DNA of 64,000 nucleotides. Source: Ideonella sp. A 288. GTDB lineage: Bacteria > Pseudomonadota > Gammaproteobacteria > Burkholderiales > Burkholderiaceae_C. Where the stretch lies: NCBI RefSeq assembly GCF_002198735.1, contig NZ_MWLO01000156.1, positions 27,399 to 91,398 of the forward strand, written 5' to 3'. Each line of letters begins with the position of its first letter. The stretch's first letter is position 1. Below are positions 1 to 9,153 of the stretch, piece after piece. Under the pieces are notes generated by a model. That model made no database searches and had not been told where the DNA came from. It saw only the letters and a list, made by a program, of their open reading frames with translations. Position numbers and translations under genes: made by a program.

Positions 1-42
1 TTCGTCGACGGAGGCGGGGGGGGAAGGGGCGGGATCGGTCAT
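1..42 (-). CDS. Start of next efflux-operon gene (partial)
   Basis: An ATG read on the minus strand at 42-40 opens a frame of 14 codons that runs off the left edge (MTDPAPSPPASVDE). It lies 35 nt downstream of the efflux outer-membrane lipoprotein on the same strand. By context it is probably the N-terminus of the operon partner, such as a membrane fusion protein or inner-membrane pump. The peptide is too short to identify and no clear Shine-Dalgarno is visible, so the call rests on position only. Confidence 0.4.
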   Translation of the reverse strand, partial: MTDPAPSPPASVDE

Positions 43-77
43 GTCGTGTGTCGGGGTGGCACCGGTGGTGGTGCCGG

Positions 78-1520
78 TCATGGCGCCGGCTCGGCTGGCC
101 AGCCGCCGCCGAGCGCCTTGTACAGGCGGATCTGCTGCTGGGCCAGGCTGTTGCGTGCCGAGGCCAGCGCTTCGTCGGCCGACAGCGCCGTGCGCTGCGC
201 CTCGAGCAAGGTTGCCACGTCGACCAATCCCGCGCGGTGGCGCAGCGTGTCGAGCGCCTGCACCTCGCGGGCGGCCGCGGCGGCGGCGACGAGGCTGGCT
301 TCCTGGGCGCGGCCATGGTCGAGCGCGGCCAGCGCGTCCTCCACGTCCTGCAGGGCGACGAGCACGGCGGCCTCGTAGTCGGCGCGGGCACCGTCGAGCG
401 CCGCCGCCTGCGCGCCGGCGCGGGCGCGGGCCGCGCCGCCATCGAGCAAGGGCCAGTTCACGCTGGCCGCCAGGCTGGCCGCGACGGCACCGCCAGTGGT
501 CAGGCCCGACAGCGTGCGCGCGGCCAGCGCCAGCGTGCCTCCGAGGTCGACGCGCGGCAGCCGTTCGGCCTCGCGCTGGGCCAGCGTGGCGGCGGCGGCC
601 TGCACGCGCCACTCGGCCGCCACCAGGTCGGGGCGCCGGCGCAGCAGGTCGGCCGGCAGGCCCACGGACGGCAGCGGCGGCAGCGTGGGGGACTGGGCCG
701 CGGCGGCCAGCCGCGCCGACAACGCACCGGGCGCCTGGCCCAGCAGCACCGACAGGCGGTGGCCGGTCTGCGCCTGCGTCGTGCGCAGGGCGGCCAGCCG
801 GGCGCGGGTCTGCTCGACCGTGCTGTCGGCCTGCGCGGTGTCGAGCACCGTGGCCAGCCCGGCCTGCAGGCGCCACTGCGCGAGCTGGCGGGTCTCGGCC
901 TGGCTGGCCAGGCCGGCCTCGGCGATGGCCAGTTGCTGGCGCGTGCCCATCCACTGCAGGTAGGCCAGGCCCACCTCGGCCGCCACCGACTGGCGCACGG
1001 CCGCCAGGCTGGCCGCGCTGGCGTCGGCCTGCGCCTGCGCCGCCGCCGTGGCCGATGCGTTGGCGCCGAAGAGATCGGCCTCCCAGCTGGCATCCAGCCC
1101 GGCGCGCAGGCTGTTGGCGCTGCTGCCTGCGCTGCGGTTGCGCGACGCGCTGGCGCTGCCGCCCAATTGGAGCGACTGGCCGGCCGCGGCCACGTCGCGC
1201 AAGGCCCGGGCCTGGGCGAGGGCGGCGCGGGCGCGGCGCAGGTCGGCGTTGGCGGCCAGGGCCTCGTCGACCAGGGCCGACAGCAGCGGGTCCTGGTGCA
1301 GCCGCCACCAGTCGGCCGACGGCTCGGCGCGACCCTGGGCCGCTGGGGTCACTGGGCTGTGGTCTGCCGAAGGAGCGCGGCTCCAGGCGGGGGGCAGGTC
1401 GGGCGCGGGGACGGCGGTCGACGCGGGCGGCGCCGGCGACGCGCAGGCGCCCAGCATCGCCACCGACAAGACCCCCAAGACCCAACGCAGCACGCAGGGG
1501 GCTTGGGATGTCGAGGACAT
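78..1520 (-). CDS. RND-type efflux outer-membrane lipoprotein (NodT/OprM family)
   Basis: This is an outer-membrane channel subunit of a tripartite drug or solute efflux pump, about 480 residues, the usual length for NodT/OprM proteins. The N-terminus is a signal peptide ending in a lipobox (VAMLGAC), so the mature protein should be lipid-anchored in the outer membrane. Two Ala-rich alpha-helical outer-membrane-efflux (OEP) repeats follow, with typical segments such as LPADLLRRRPDLVAAEWR about two-fifths of the way along and VALQDVEDAL near the end. Three in-frame ATGs exist (1550, 1538, 1520). I chose 1520 because a TACAAC -10-like hexamer lies immediately before the first ATG, which would put the transcript start at or beyond it, and because 1520 gives the most compact signal peptide. 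A partner gene begins 35 nt downstream. The exported substrate cannot be inferred. Confidence 0.9.
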   Translation of the reverse strand: MSSTSQAPCVLRWVLGVLSVAMLGACASPAPPASTAVPAPDLPPAWSRAPSADHSPVTPAAQGRAEPSADWWRLHQDPLLSALVDEALAANADLRRARAALAQARALRDVAAAGQSLQLGGSASASRNRSAGSSANSLRAGLDASWEADLFGANASATAAAQAQADASAASLAAVRQSVAAEVGLAYLQWMGTRQQLAIAEAGLASQAETRQLAQWRLQAGLATVLDTAQADSTVEQTRARLAALRTTQAQTGHRLSVLLGQAPGALSARLAAAAQSPTLPPLPSVGLPADLLRRRPDLVAAEWRVQAAAATLAQREAERLPRVDLGGTLALAARTLSGLTTGGAVAASLAASVNWPLLDGGAARARAGAQAAALDGARADYEAAVLVALQDVEDALAALDHGRAQEASLVAAAAAAREVQALDTLRHRAGLVDVATLLEAQRTALSADEALASARNSLAQQQIRLYKALGGGWPAEPAP

Positions 1521-1550
1521 GGGCTCGTCGGAACGCATGGCAGTGCCCAT

Positions 1551-1556
1551 GTTGTA
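1551..1556 (-). promoter_or_regulatory. -10-like hexamer for the efflux operon
   Basis: TACAAC on the minus strand abuts the most upstream possible ATG (1550). A sigma-70 transcript from it would start near that codon and leave a leader of about 25 nt before the preferred start at 1520. No good -35 is visible. Confidence 0.35.
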
Positions 1557-1742
1557 TCAAGCGTCGCCGACGCTCTTTGAGACAGCGCGGTAAAGATTCA
1601 TTGCGCTGGCGGACGGCCAAGACGGCCGTGGGCGGCCGTGAGCGACCCCGCGGACGGCTGCCGCGACCGGCCAGCGACACGGCCGGTCGCTGCGCTGCGG
1701 GCCCGCGGGCATGTCCTCACCGGCGGCTCCGTCGCGGCCGCC

Positions 1743-1748
1743 TATGCT
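1743..1748 (+). promoter_or_regulatory. -10-like hexamer (TATGCT) of the MFS gene
   Basis: TATGCT lies 6 nt before the GTG start at 1755, so the predicted transcript would have essentially no leader. This supports the GTG start over the in-frame ATG at 1638, which lies upstream of this element. Confidence 0.4.
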
Positions 1749-1754
1749 GCGCGG

Positions 1755-2954
1755 GTGACCCGTTCCGTCGATGCCAGCCCCCGGGCCCCGGCCCACCTGC
1801 TGCCGGTGATCGTGCTGGCCCAGTGTGCGGGCAGTTCGCCCTGGTTTGCCGTCAACGCCGTGATGCCCGACCTCCAGCAGGCCTTCGGCTGGCCGGCGCA
1901 ATCGGTGGGCACCTTGACGTCGGCGGTGCAACTCGGCTTCATTGCCGGTTCGCTGGTGTTCGCGGTGCTGGCGCTGGCGGACCGGCATTCGCCCCGCGGG
2001 CTGTTCCTGCTGTGCTCGCTGGCCGGCGCGGCCTGCACCGTGGGCGCGGCCTGGAGCGCCGGCTCGATGCCCGCGATGCTGGCCTGGCGCGCCGCCACCG
2101 GCTTCTTCCTGGCCGGCATCTACCCGGTGGGCATGAAGATCGCATCGTTGTGGTTCCCGGGCGGCCTGGGGTCCGCGCTGGGTTGGCTGGTCGGCGCGCT
2201 GGTGCTGGGCAGCGCCAGCCCGCACGCGCTGCGGGCACTGGGCATGCACTGGCCGTGGACGCAGGTCTTCCTGGTGGTGGCCGCCGTGGCCGCGCTGGCC
2301 GGCCTGCTGCTGTACTGGTGGGTGCCCGAGCCCCCGCATGCGCCGGCGCGGGCCGTGGGCCTGCAGTTCGATGCACTGGCCAGCCTGTGGCGCGACGCGC
2401 GGGTGCGGGCGTCGGTGCTGGGCTACTTCGGCCACATGGTCGAGCTGTACACGATGTGGGTGCTGGTGCCCGCGATCCTGGCCACCCGGCTGGGCGGCGC
2501 CGCGCTGTCGTGGGTGGCCTTTGCGGTGCTGGGCGCCGGCGTGGCCGGTTGCGTGGCCGGCGGGCTGCAGGTGCGTCGCTTCGGCAGCGCGCGCGTCGCC
2601 GCCGCCCAGCTGGCGGCCAGCGGCCTGTGCTGCCTGGCGGCCCCCTGGGCCCTGCAGGCGCCGGCGGTGGTGTTCTACGGCTGGCTGCTGCTGTGGGGTA
2701 TCACCGTGGTGGGCGACTCGCCGCAGTACTCGGCGCTGACGGCGCAGAACGCGCCGCGCCAAGCGGTGGGCAGCGTGCTGACGCTGACCAACAGCCTCGG
2801 CTTCGCGATCTCGATCGTCAGCATCGAGCTGTTCGTGCGCCTGTCGCAGCAGGTGCCGCTGGCCAGCCTGCTGCCGTGGCTGGCGCTCGGGCCGCTGTTC
2901 GGCCTGGTGGCGCTGGCGCCGCTGTGGCGGCCGGCGCCCGTGCGCGCGGTTTGA
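1755..2954 (+). CDS. MFS transporter (CynX/NarK-like)
   Basis: A major facilitator superfamily permease of about 399 residues with roughly 12 hydrophobic segments. The first transmembrane helix follows a short N-terminal tail (HLLPVIVLAQCAGSSPWF). A loop after the second and third helices carries the MFS-type basic/acidic motif (LALADRHSPRGLF), and the central cytoplasmic loop begins near VPEPPHAPARAVG. The general pattern resembles cyanate/nitrate-type small-solute permeases, but substrate cannot be assigned. The frame is open from 1638, but the 39 extra residues are Arg/Ala-rich and lie upstream of a -10-like hexamer, so GTG 1755 is preferred. It is divergent from the efflux gene across about 230 bp and converges on amn, with only 3 nt between stop codons. 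Confidence 0.85.
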   Translation: MTRSVDASPRAPAHLLPVIVLAQCAGSSPWFAVNAVMPDLQQAFGWPAQSVGTLTSAVQLGFIAGSLVFAVLALADRHSPRGLFLLCSLAGAACTVGAAWSAGSMPAMLAWRAATGFFLAGIYPVGMKIASLWFPGGLGSALGWLVGALVLGSASPHALRALGMHWPWTQVFLVVAAVAALAGLLLYWWVPEPPHAPARAVGLQFDALASLWRDARVRASVLGYFGHMVELYTMWVLVPAILATRLGGAALSWVAFAVLGAGVAGCVAGGLQVRRFGSARVAAAQLAASGLCCLAAPWALQAPAVVFYGWLLLWGITVVGDSPQYSALTAQNAPRQAVGSVLTLTNSLGFAISIVSIELFVRLSQQVPLASLLPWLALGPLFGLVALAPLWRPAPVRAV

Positions 2955-2957
2955 TCG

Positions 2958-4484
2958 CTACTGGAACGCCACCTCGGCAAAGCTGCGCAGCTTGCGGCTG
3001 TGCAGCTGGTCGAGGCGCTGCTTGCGCAGCAGCTCGATCGCGCGCATGCCGATGCGCAGGTGCTGGTCGACCCGCTCGCGGTAGAAGTGGTTGGCCATGC
3101 CCGGCAGCTTGATCTCGCCGTGCAGCGGCTTGTCGCTCACGCACAGCAGCGTGCCGTAGGGCACCCGGAAGCGAAAGCCGTTGGCGGCGATGGTGGCACT
3201 TTCCATGTCGAGCGCCACCGCCCGGCTCTGGCTGAAGCGGCGTTCGGGGCCCGGGTGCGGCAGCAGTTCCCAGTTGCGGTTGTCGGTGGAGGCCACGGTG
3301 CCGGTGCGCAGGATGCCCTTGAGCTGGAAGCCCTTGAGCTGCGTGACATCGGCCACCGCCTGTTCCAGTGCGCGCTGCACCTCGGCCAGCGGCGGGATCG
3401 GCACCCACAGCGGCAGTTCCTCGTCGAGCACGTGGTCCTCGCGCACGTAGCCGTGGGCCAGCACGTAGTCGCCCAGGTTCTGCGTGTTGCGCAGGCCGGC
3501 GCAGTGGCCCAGCATCAGCCAGGCGTGCGGCCGCAACACGGCGATGTGGTCGGAGATGTTCTTGGCATTGGCCGGGCCGACGCCGATGTTGACCATCGTG
3601 ATGCCGCTGCCATCCTTGCGCACCAGGTGGTAGGCCGGCATCTGCGGCAGCCGCGGCGGCGGCGCGCCGTGGCTGTCGTCGGCCTCGGCCGGCTGGCCGA
3701 CCCGCCGCGTGACCACGTTGCCGGGTTCGACGAAGGCCACATAGGCATCGCTGTCCAGCGCGTGCTCGGGCCAGTCGCCGAGCAGGCCGCCGTGGCCCGT
3801 CGGCTTGGCCATCATCTCGTGCCCCAGGCGCACGAACTCGTCGATGTAGAACTGGTAGTTCGTGAACAGCACGAAGTTCTGGAAGTGCTCGGGCGTGGTG
3901 CCGGTGTAGTGGCGCAGCCGGTGCAGCGAGTAGTCCACCCGCGGCGCGGTGAACAGCGCCAGCGGGTGCGGGTCGCGCGGGCCGGGTTCGTAGGTGCCGT
4001 TGGCGATGCCGTCGTCCATCGCCGCCAGGTCGGGCAGGTCGAAGACGTCGCGCATCAGCATGCGCCGCTCGGGCGACAGGGTGCCCTCGATGTGGTCGTG
4101 CTGCGCGAACGAGAAGTGGATCGGGATCGGCTGGCGCGACATGCCCACCTCGATGGGGCCGCCGTGGTTGCGCAACAGCAGGTCGAACTGTTCGCGGTAG
4201 TAGTTGGCGAACAGGTCGGGCCGCGTCAGCGAGGTCTCGTAGGTGCCCGGTCCGGCGACGAAGCCGTAGGCCAGCCGCGAATCGGCCCGCGCCACGGTGT
4301 CGGTGCGCACCCGCACGAAGGGGTAGAAGGCGCGCATGCGGCCATTGGTGGGCCGGCCGGCGACGAAGTCCTGCAGGCACTGCCGCAGGTGGGCGATGCC
4401 GCTGGAATAGATGGTGGCCACGTGGGCCAGTGCGGCGTCGGCGTCGGTGAAGGCCTGGGTGGTGATCAGCGTCGGGGTCGTCAT
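2958..4484 (-). CDS. amn: AMP nucleosidase
   Basis: Hydrolyses AMP to adenine and ribose 5-phosphate, a cytoplasmic step that controls the adenylate pool and salvages purine. The protein has 508 residues, close to the family's usual 480-500. The N-terminal half matches the Amn-specific regulatory domain. The C-terminal half is a purine nucleoside phosphorylase fold with a phosphate/ribose-binding segment ([19 protein letters not shown]), the [14 protein letters not shown] motif and [14 protein letters not shown]. The start at 4484 is supported by a GACAAT hexamer 5 nt upstream, which suggests a leaderless transcript. It is convergent with the MFS gene and divergent from coaX over 68 bp. Confidence 0.95.
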   Translation of the reverse strand: MTTPTLITTQAFTDADAALAHVATIYSSGIAHLRQCLQDFVAGRPTNGRMRAFYPFVRVRTDTVARADSRLAYGFVAGPGTYETSLTRPDLFANYYREQFDLLLRNHGGPIEVGMSRQPIPIHFSFAQHDHIEGTLSPERRMLMRDVFDLPDLAAMDDGIANGTYEPGPRDPHPLALFTAPRVDYSLHRLRHYTGTTPEHFQNFVLFTNYQFYIDEFVRLGHEMMAKPTGHGGLLGDWPEHALDSDAYVAFVEPGNVVTRRVGQPAEADDSHGAPPPRLPQMPAYHLVRKDGSGITMVNIGVGPANAKNISDHIAVLRPHAWLMLGHCAGLRNTQNLGDYVLAHGYVREDHVLDEELPLWVPIPPLAEVQRALEQAVADVTQLKGFQLKGILRTGTVASTDNRNWELLPHPGPERRFSQSRAVALDMESATIAANGFRFRVPYGTLLCVSDKPLHGEIKLPGMANHFYRERVDQHLRIGMRAIELLRKQRLDQLHSRKLRSFAEVAFQ

Positions 4485-4489
4485 GGCCG

Positions 4490-4495
4490 ATTGTC
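4490..4495 (-). promoter_or_regulatory. -10-like hexamer (GACAAT) of amn
   Basis: On the minus strand GACAAT is followed by only 5 nt before the amn ATG. A normal sigma-70 start site would then fall on or next to the A of ATG, so amn would be leaderless. There is no recognisable -35 hexamer. Confidence 0.5.
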
Positions 4496-4520
4496 GCCTG
4501 CCCCGCCGGCCGCCGCCTGC

Positions 4521-4526
4521 TACGCT
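4521..4526 (+). promoter_or_regulatory. -10-like hexamer (TACGCT) of coaX
   Basis: TACGCT lies 26 nt before the coaX ATG and would give a leader of about 20 nt. It shares the 68-bp divergent region with the amn promoter. Confidence 0.35.
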
Positions 4527-4552
4527 CGGGGCCTCGCGCGCCAGGACATTGC

Positions 4553-5320
4553 ATGAGCTTTCTCGCCATCGACATCGGCAACACCCGCCTGAAGTGGGCC
4601 CGCTACGCGTCGCCGCAACCCGGCGCCGTGCTGCTGGCCCATGGGGCGGTGTTCATCGAGCACATCGACAGCCTGGCCGAAGCGGAGTGGAAGGGCCAGA
4701 GTGCGCCGCACAGCATGCTGGGCTGCAACGTGGCCGGCGATGCCGTGCGCCGCCGCGTCGAGGAGCAGCTCGAGCTGTGGGACGTCGAGCCGCGCTGGGT
4801 CGTCAGCAGTGCCCATGCCTGTGGTGTGCACAACGGCTACGACCACCCCAGCCGTCTCGGCACTGACCGCTTCGTCGCCCAGATCGGCGCGCGCCACCAC
4901 GTGTTGGCCCGTGGCCCGGCCCGGCCCTGCCTGGTGGTGATGATCGGCACCGCGGTCACGGTCGACGCGCAGGACGCCGAGGGTCGCTTCCTGGGCGGCA
5001 TCATCCTGCCCGGCCACGGCATCATGCTGCGCGCGCTCGAGGGCGGCACGGCGGGCCTGCGCGTGCCCACCGGCGAGGTGGTGGATTTCCCAACCAACAC
5101 CAGCGACGCGCTCACCAGCGGCGGCACCTACGCCATCACCGGCGCCATCGAGCGCATGCACCGCCACCTGGCGCAGCGCTGCGGCGAGGCGCCGCTGACG
5201 ATGATGACGGGCGGTGCCGGCTGGAAGGTCGGCCCTGCGCTCACCATCGAGCACGAGCTGATCGAGACACTGATCTTCGACGGCCTGCTGGCGTTGCAGT
5301 CGCACCGCCTGGCGCTGTGA
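4553..5320 (+). CDS. coaX: Type III pantothenate kinase
   Basis: Phosphorylates pantothenate in the first committed step of coenzyme A synthesis. Type III enzymes are insensitive to CoA feedback and need a monovalent cation. The protein has 255 residues, normal for CoaX. It opens with the ASKHA phosphate-1 motif (DIGNTRLKW), has the pantothenate-site motif GTDRFVAQ near residue 105, the phosphate-2 motif GTAVTVDA near residue 133, and [15 protein letters not shown]. Burkholderiales commonly carry birA-coaX pairs, but no birA is adjacent here. A perfect 8-bp GC hairpin follows the stop, before the convergent hslU end. Confidence 0.95.
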   Translation: MSFLAIDIGNTRLKWARYASPQPGAVLLAHGAVFIEHIDSLAEAEWKGQSAPHSMLGCNVAGDAVRRRVEEQLELWDVEPRWVVSSAHACGVHNGYDHPSRLGTDRFVAQIGARHHVLARGPARPCLVVMIGTAVTVDAQDAEGRFLGGIILPGHGIMLRALEGGTAGLRVPTGEVVDFPTNTSDALTSGGTYAITGAIERMHRHLAQRCGEAPLTMMTGGAGWKVGPALTIEHELIETLIFDGLLALQSHRLAL

Positions 5321-5323
5321 CCT

Positions 5324-5342
5324 GGGCCGGCGCCGCCGGCCC
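5324..5342. terminator. GC hairpin between convergent coaX and hslU
   Basis: GGGCCGGC, loop GCC, then GCCGGCCC: a perfect 8-bp stem with a 3-nt loop, lying between the two stop codons (5320 and 5349). It has no U-tract on either strand, so it is a possible bidirectional or Rho-assisted 3'-end structure rather than a textbook intrinsic terminator. Confidence 0.45.
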
Positions 5343-5348
5343 TCGGCG

Positions 5349-6689
5349 TCAGAGGATGTAGCGGGACAGGTCCTCGTCGCGCGACAGCTCGCCGAGCTTG
5401 GCGTCGACGTCGGCGGCCTCGATGCGGATGGTCTGGCCGCTGCGGTTCGGCGCGTCGAAGCTCACCTCGTCGAGCAGCCGTTCCATCACCGTGGCCAGGC
5501 GTCGGGCGCCGATGTTCTCGGTGCGTTCGTTCACGTCGTAGGCGATCTGCGCCAGCCGGCGGATGCCCGCCGGCGCGATCTCCAGCGTCACGCCCTCGGT
5601 GGCCAGCAGCGCCTGGTACTGCTTGATCAGGCTGGCGTGGGTGCTGGTGAGGATGGCCTCGAAGTCGTCCACCGACAGCGGCCCAAGCTCGACCCGGATC
5701 GGGAAACGGCCCTGCAGCTCGGGGATCAGGTCGCTGGGCTTGGCCAGGTGGAAGGCCCCCGAGGCGATGAACAGGATGTGGTCGGTGCGCACCATGCCGT
5801 GCTTGGTGGTCACCGTGGTGCCCTCGACCAGCGGCAGCAGGTCGCGCTGCACGCCCTGCCGCGACACCTCGGCACCGCCGTGGTCGGAGCGCGAGGCCAC
5901 CTTGTCGATCTCGTCGATGAAGACGATGCCGTTGTTCTCGGCATCGGCCACCGCCTGGGCCTTGATGTCGTCCTCGTTGACCAGCTTGGCGGCCTCTTCG
6001 TCGACCAGTTGCTTGCGCGCGTCGCCGATGCGCAGCTTGCGCGCCTTGCGCCGGCCGGTGCCCAGCTGCGAGAACATGCCCTTCAGCTGCTCGGCCATGT
6101 CCTCCATGCCCGGCGGGGTCATGATCTCCATGCCGGGGCGGGCCTCGGCCAGCTCGATCTCGATCTCCTTGTCGTCGAGCAGGCCCTCGCGCAGGCGCTT
6201 GCGCATCACCTGGCGGGCGGTGCTGTCGGGCGCGGGCGCCGATGCCGCGGCGCCGCCGAAACCCAGCTCGCTGCGCGGTGGCAGCACCAGAGCGTCGAGG
6301 ATGCGCTCCTCGGCGGCGTCCTCGGCACGCGCGCGCTGGCGGCGCATCGCGGTCTCGCGGGCCTGCTTGACGGCGATGTCGACCAGGTCGCGCACGATGG
6401 TGTCCACGTCCTTGCCGACATAGCCGACCTCGGTGAACTTGGTGGCTTCCACCTTGATGAAGGGCGCGTCGGCCAAGCGGGCCAGGCGGCGCGCGATCTC
6501 GGTCTTGCCCACGCCGGTGGGGCCGATCATCAGGATGTTCTTGGGGGTGATCTCGCCACGCAGCTTCTCGTCGACCTGCTGGCGCCGCCAGCGGTTGCGC
6601 AGCGCGATGGCCACCGCGCGCTTGGCCGCCGCCTGGCCGACGATGTGGCGGTCGAGCTCGCTGACGATCTCTTGCGGGGTCATGCTCAT
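5349..6689 (-). CDS. hslU: ATP-dependent protease ATPase subunit HslU (ClpY)
   Basis: AAA+ unfoldase that feeds substrates to the HslV peptidase in the cytoplasmic heat-shock protease HslUV. The protein has 446 residues, like the 443 of E. coli. Seen in order: the N-terminal [15 protein letters not shown] helix, Walker [10 protein letters not shown] near residue 60, the GYVGKDV pore loop, a variable I-domain in the middle, Walker [10 protein letters not shown] near residue 250, sensor-2 region [12 protein letters not shown], and the conserved C-terminal tail LSRYIL that docks into HslV. The open frame extends 10 codons further upstream, but MSMTPQE at 6689 fits the family start. It follows hslV by 49 nt in the same operon. 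The wider order is GTPase, dksA, STAS protein, hslV, hslU. Confidence 0.97.
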   Translation of the reverse strand: MSMTPQEIVSELDRHIVGQAAAKRAVAIALRNRWRRQQVDEKLRGEITPKNILMIGPTGVGKTEIARRLARLADAPFIKVEATKFTEVGYVGKDVDTIVRDLVDIAVKQARETAMRRQRARAEDAAEERILDALVLPPRSELGFGGAAASAPAPDSTARQVMRKRLREGLLDDKEIEIELAEARPGMEIMTPPGMEDMAEQLKGMFSQLGTGRRKARKLRIGDARKQLVDEEAAKLVNEDDIKAQAVADAENNGIVFIDEIDKVASRSDHGGAEVSRQGVQRDLLPLVEGTTVTTKHGMVRTDHILFIASGAFHLAKPSDLIPELQGRFPIRVELGPLSVDDFEAILTSTHASLIKQYQALLATEGVTLEIAPAGIRRLAQIAYDVNERTENIGARRLATVMERLLDEVSFDAPNRSGQTIRIEAADVDAKLGELSRDEDLSRYIL

Positions 6690-6738
6690 GTCCGGCCCCC
6701 CGGGTGGTCGGCCCTGCACGGGCCCGGCGCAAACGACG

Positions 6739-7287
6739 TCATTCCAGCACCTCGATGGTGTGGTTCTGGTTGGTGTAGATGCACAGGTCGCCGGCGATCA
6801 CCAGGCTCTGCTTGACGATGTCGGCAGCGCTCAGCTCGGTGTGGGCCAGCAGGGCCCGGGCGGCCGCCTGCGCGTAGGCGCCGCCGGAACCGATGGCCAC
6901 GATGCCCTGCTCGGGCTCGAGCACGTCGCCGTTGCCGGTGATGATCAGGCTGGCCTCGCGGTCGGCCACGGCCAGCATGGCCTCCAGGCGGCGCAGCACG
7001 CGGTCGGTGCGCCAGTCCTTGGTCAGCTCGATGGCCGCCCGCACCAGCTGGCCCTGGTGCTTCTCGAGCTTGGCCTCGAAGCGCTCGAACAGCGTGAACG
7101 CATCGGCCGTGGCCCCGGCAAACCCGGCCAGCACCTGGTCGCGGTGCAGCTTGCGCACCTTGCGCGCACTGGCCTTGACGATGATGTTGCCGAGCGTGAC
7201 CTGGCCGTCGCCGCCGAGCGCGACCTGCCAGCCCTGCGGGGTGGGCCGCCGCACGCTGAGGATGGTGGTGCCGTGGAAGGGTTCCAT
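6739..7287 (-). CDS. hslV: ATP-dependent protease peptidase subunit HslV (ClpQ)
   Basis: Threonine peptidase of the proteasome fold that forms a double hexamer and degrades substrates unfolded by HslU. The protein has 182 residues. The start gives [14 protein letters not shown], where the catalytic N-terminal Thr is residue 7 after a six-residue propeptide. E. coli removes only Met, and longer propeptides of this kind are usual in betaproteobacteria. [25 protein letters not shown] and [15 protein letters not shown] are family signatures. The frame is open a further 300 codons upstream because of GC bias, but homology begins at 7287. It lies 50 nt after the STAS-like gene and 49 nt before hslU. 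Confidence 0.97.
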   Translation of the reverse strand: MEPFHGTTILSVRRPTPQGWQVALGGDGQVTLGNIIVKASARKVRKLHRDQVLAGFAGATADAFTLFERFEAKLEKHQGQLVRAAIELTKDWRTDRVLRRLEAMLAVADREASLIITGNGDVLEPEQGIVAIGSGGAYAQAAARALLAHTELSAADIVKQSLVIAGDLCIYTNQNHTIEVLE

Positions 7288-7337
7288 GCAAAGACTCTGC
7301 TGCCCCCGCGGCCGTCTGGCGGCGCGGGGCGGGTGGG

Positions 7338-9113
7338 TCAGTCGCGCCGAACCTGCACGCGGGCGTGCTCGTTGATGCCCATCGCGCCGAAGAACAGCGC
7401 CACCAGGCGGTGCGCCTCGGTGAAGGTGACGGCACGTTCCTGGCCGCGCTTGGCGAGCACCCAGTTCAGCAGGTCGCCGGCGGCGATGAAATCGACGCGG
7501 ATGAGCCGAGCACAGGACACCGACACCAGCGAGGCACTGCCCAGGCGCTGGTCCAGCTTGGTCAGCGTGGCGCTGATGTCGCCCACCAACTGGCCGGAGA
7601 GCTCGACCGTGGCCACCTGGGTGCCGTTCGGGTCGTCGAGCAACGACGATTCGAGGAAGCCCGTGGACACCTCGCTGACGATCGACATCGGCGGCGAAGC
7701 CGTCGACGTCGAGGCGCCGCTGACGCGCACCACGCACTCGGCACGCTCCCAGGATGGCGGCGAGACCTCGTAAGTCATGCAGTAGTCGATGGCCGCCTCG
7801 TCGAACTGGTCGGGCCGGTTGGCCAGGCGCAGGGCCTCGAGCCGGGCCATCCAGTAGGCCGGGTCGGCGTCGCGCGTGCCGGTGGGCGCGGCCTCGTGCA
7901 GGGCCGAGAACAGCAGGTCGCCGCTGAGCCAGCGCATCTCGACACGCTGGCGCGACCACTGCTGGAAGAGCACCGTCAACTGCGACGCGGCCTCCACGTC
8001 CACCTGCTGCAGCGCCGACCAGTCCAGCACCCAGGGCAGCGGCAGCTGCAGCGCGGTGGAGCGCAGCCGGGCGACGGCGTCGGTGTCGAGCGCCGCGGGG
8101 CTCACCCAGCCGACGTTGCCGATGGGGCGCGGCGCGGAGGACGGTTCCTCGGCCGCGGCGGCATCGGCCACCATGCGCGGCAATGAGAACCACTGCGGCG
8201 ACGAACTGCCGAACAGTTGCGCGTATTCGAGCGACAGGCTCTCGAACTTGACCTGCTGGCCGATCGCCCGGTACAGGTCGAACAGCACGTGCCAGGTTTC
8301 GCCATGCTCGTAGCGCGGCGCCCCGGGCACCACCAGTTGCGTCAGCGCGTGCTCGCAGTGGTTGAAGTCGGCATTGGCGAAGGCGATGACGGCCTCGTCC
8401 AGTTCGGGGTCGTGCACGACCTCGCTGACCTCGATGGCCACCTCTGCGGCGCTGTCGAGCAGCATCGGCGGCTGGGTCGGCTTGATGGCCTTGGCCGGCG
8501 CCGCGGCCGGTGATTTCAATGGGGCCATGCCGGCGCCCATGGTCACCGGGGCGGGCACTCCAGAAGGCATCTGGTCGAAATTGGGCAGCGGTGGCAGGGC
8601 CGGCAGCCGGTCTTCGCGGGCCACCACCGCCGGGTTGCCTGCTGAACGGCCCGGACCGGGCGCCGGGGCCCGGTTGCCGGCGTCAAAGGCCAAGGCCTCG
8701 GTCGGCGCATTGAAGAACGTGGACGATCGCTTGGTGCCGGTGTTGCGGAAGCCCTCGCCGACCATCTGCTGTTCGATCTCGTCGATCTTGGCCTTGACGC
8801 GGATGTCCTGCCGAATTCCGGTTTCGGACACCCGCACATCGGTGTCGTCGATGCGCGAGGAGCCTCCCAGGGCGGCCAGTTGTTCGGGAGACAGGCCCTC
8901 GCGGCGCAGGCGGCGCAGCATGTCGAGTTCACGCTTGCGCACGAAATCGTTGCGCCGCTTGCGCTCGACCATGGCCTTCAGCTCGGACTTCTCGAGCTCG
9001 GCGTCGGAGGGGTCGTCCTGCTTCGTGCCGGCGTCGGACCACTCCGTGGCCGGATTGGCCACGAACTTGACCACCTTGCGGAAGAAGCTCTCGCCGTCCT
9101 TGGGTTCGGCCAT
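7338..9113 (-). CDS. Tandem STAS-like domain protein
   Basis: A soluble protein of 591 residues with no signal peptide or membrane segment. The N-terminal 110 residues are charged and probably helical ([21 protein letters not shown]). A Pro/Ala-rich linker follows. Two regions look like STAS (anti-sigma-antagonist fold) domains. The first is near residues 350-430 ([19 protein letters not shown]). The second is at the C-terminus near 495-575 ([18 protein letters not shown], then [19 protein letters not shown]). The position where Ser is phosphorylated in SpoIIAA-type proteins is not clearly conserved. It sits between dksA (40 nt upstream) and hslV (50 nt downstream) on the same strand. I infer a regulatory or scaffold protein and cannot name a function. 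Confidence 0.75.
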   Translation of the reverse strand: MAEPKDGESFFRKVVKFVANPATEWSDAGTKQDDPSDAELEKSELKAMVERKRRNDFVRKRELDMLRRLRREGLSPEQLAALGGSSRIDDTDVRVSETGIRQDIRVKAKIDEIEQQMVGEGFRNTGTKRSSTFFNAPTEALAFDAGNRAPAPGPGRSAGNPAVVAREDRLPALPPLPNFDQMPSGVPAPVTMGAGMAPLKSPAAAPAKAIKPTQPPMLLDSAAEVAIEVSEVVHDPELDEAVIAFANADFNHCEHALTQLVVPGAPRYEHGETWHVLFDLYRAIGQQVKFESLSLEYAQLFGSSSPQWFSLPRMVADAAAAEEPSSAPRPIGNVGWVSPAALDTDAVARLRSTALQLPLPWVLDWSALQQVDVEAASQLTVLFQQWSRQRVEMRWLSGDLLFSALHEAAPTGTRDADPAYWMARLEALRLANRPDQFDEAAIDYCMTYEVSPPSWERAECVVRVSGASTSTASPPMSIVSEVSTGFLESSLLDDPNGTQVATVELSGQLVGDISATLTKLDQRLGSASLVSVSCARLIRVDFIAAGDLLNWVLAKRGQERAVTFTEAHRLVALFFGAMGINEHARVQVRRD

Positions 9114-9153
9114 GGTGTCTGCTGTGTGCTGTCTGCTCGGGGCCGCGCGGCGA

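Noticed and set aside
41-3112. 1023-codon plus-strand frame over the efflux and MFS genes
   Set aside because: Arg/Pro-rich low-complexity translation crossing two real genes and their promoters.
2818-4584. Second minus-strand frame across amn
   Set aside because: Arg/Ala/Pro-rich shadow; the amn frame carries all catalytic segments.
6739-7287. Six-residue HslV propeptide as an anomaly
   Set aside because: Short propeptides before the catalytic TT are usual in betaproteobacterial HslV.
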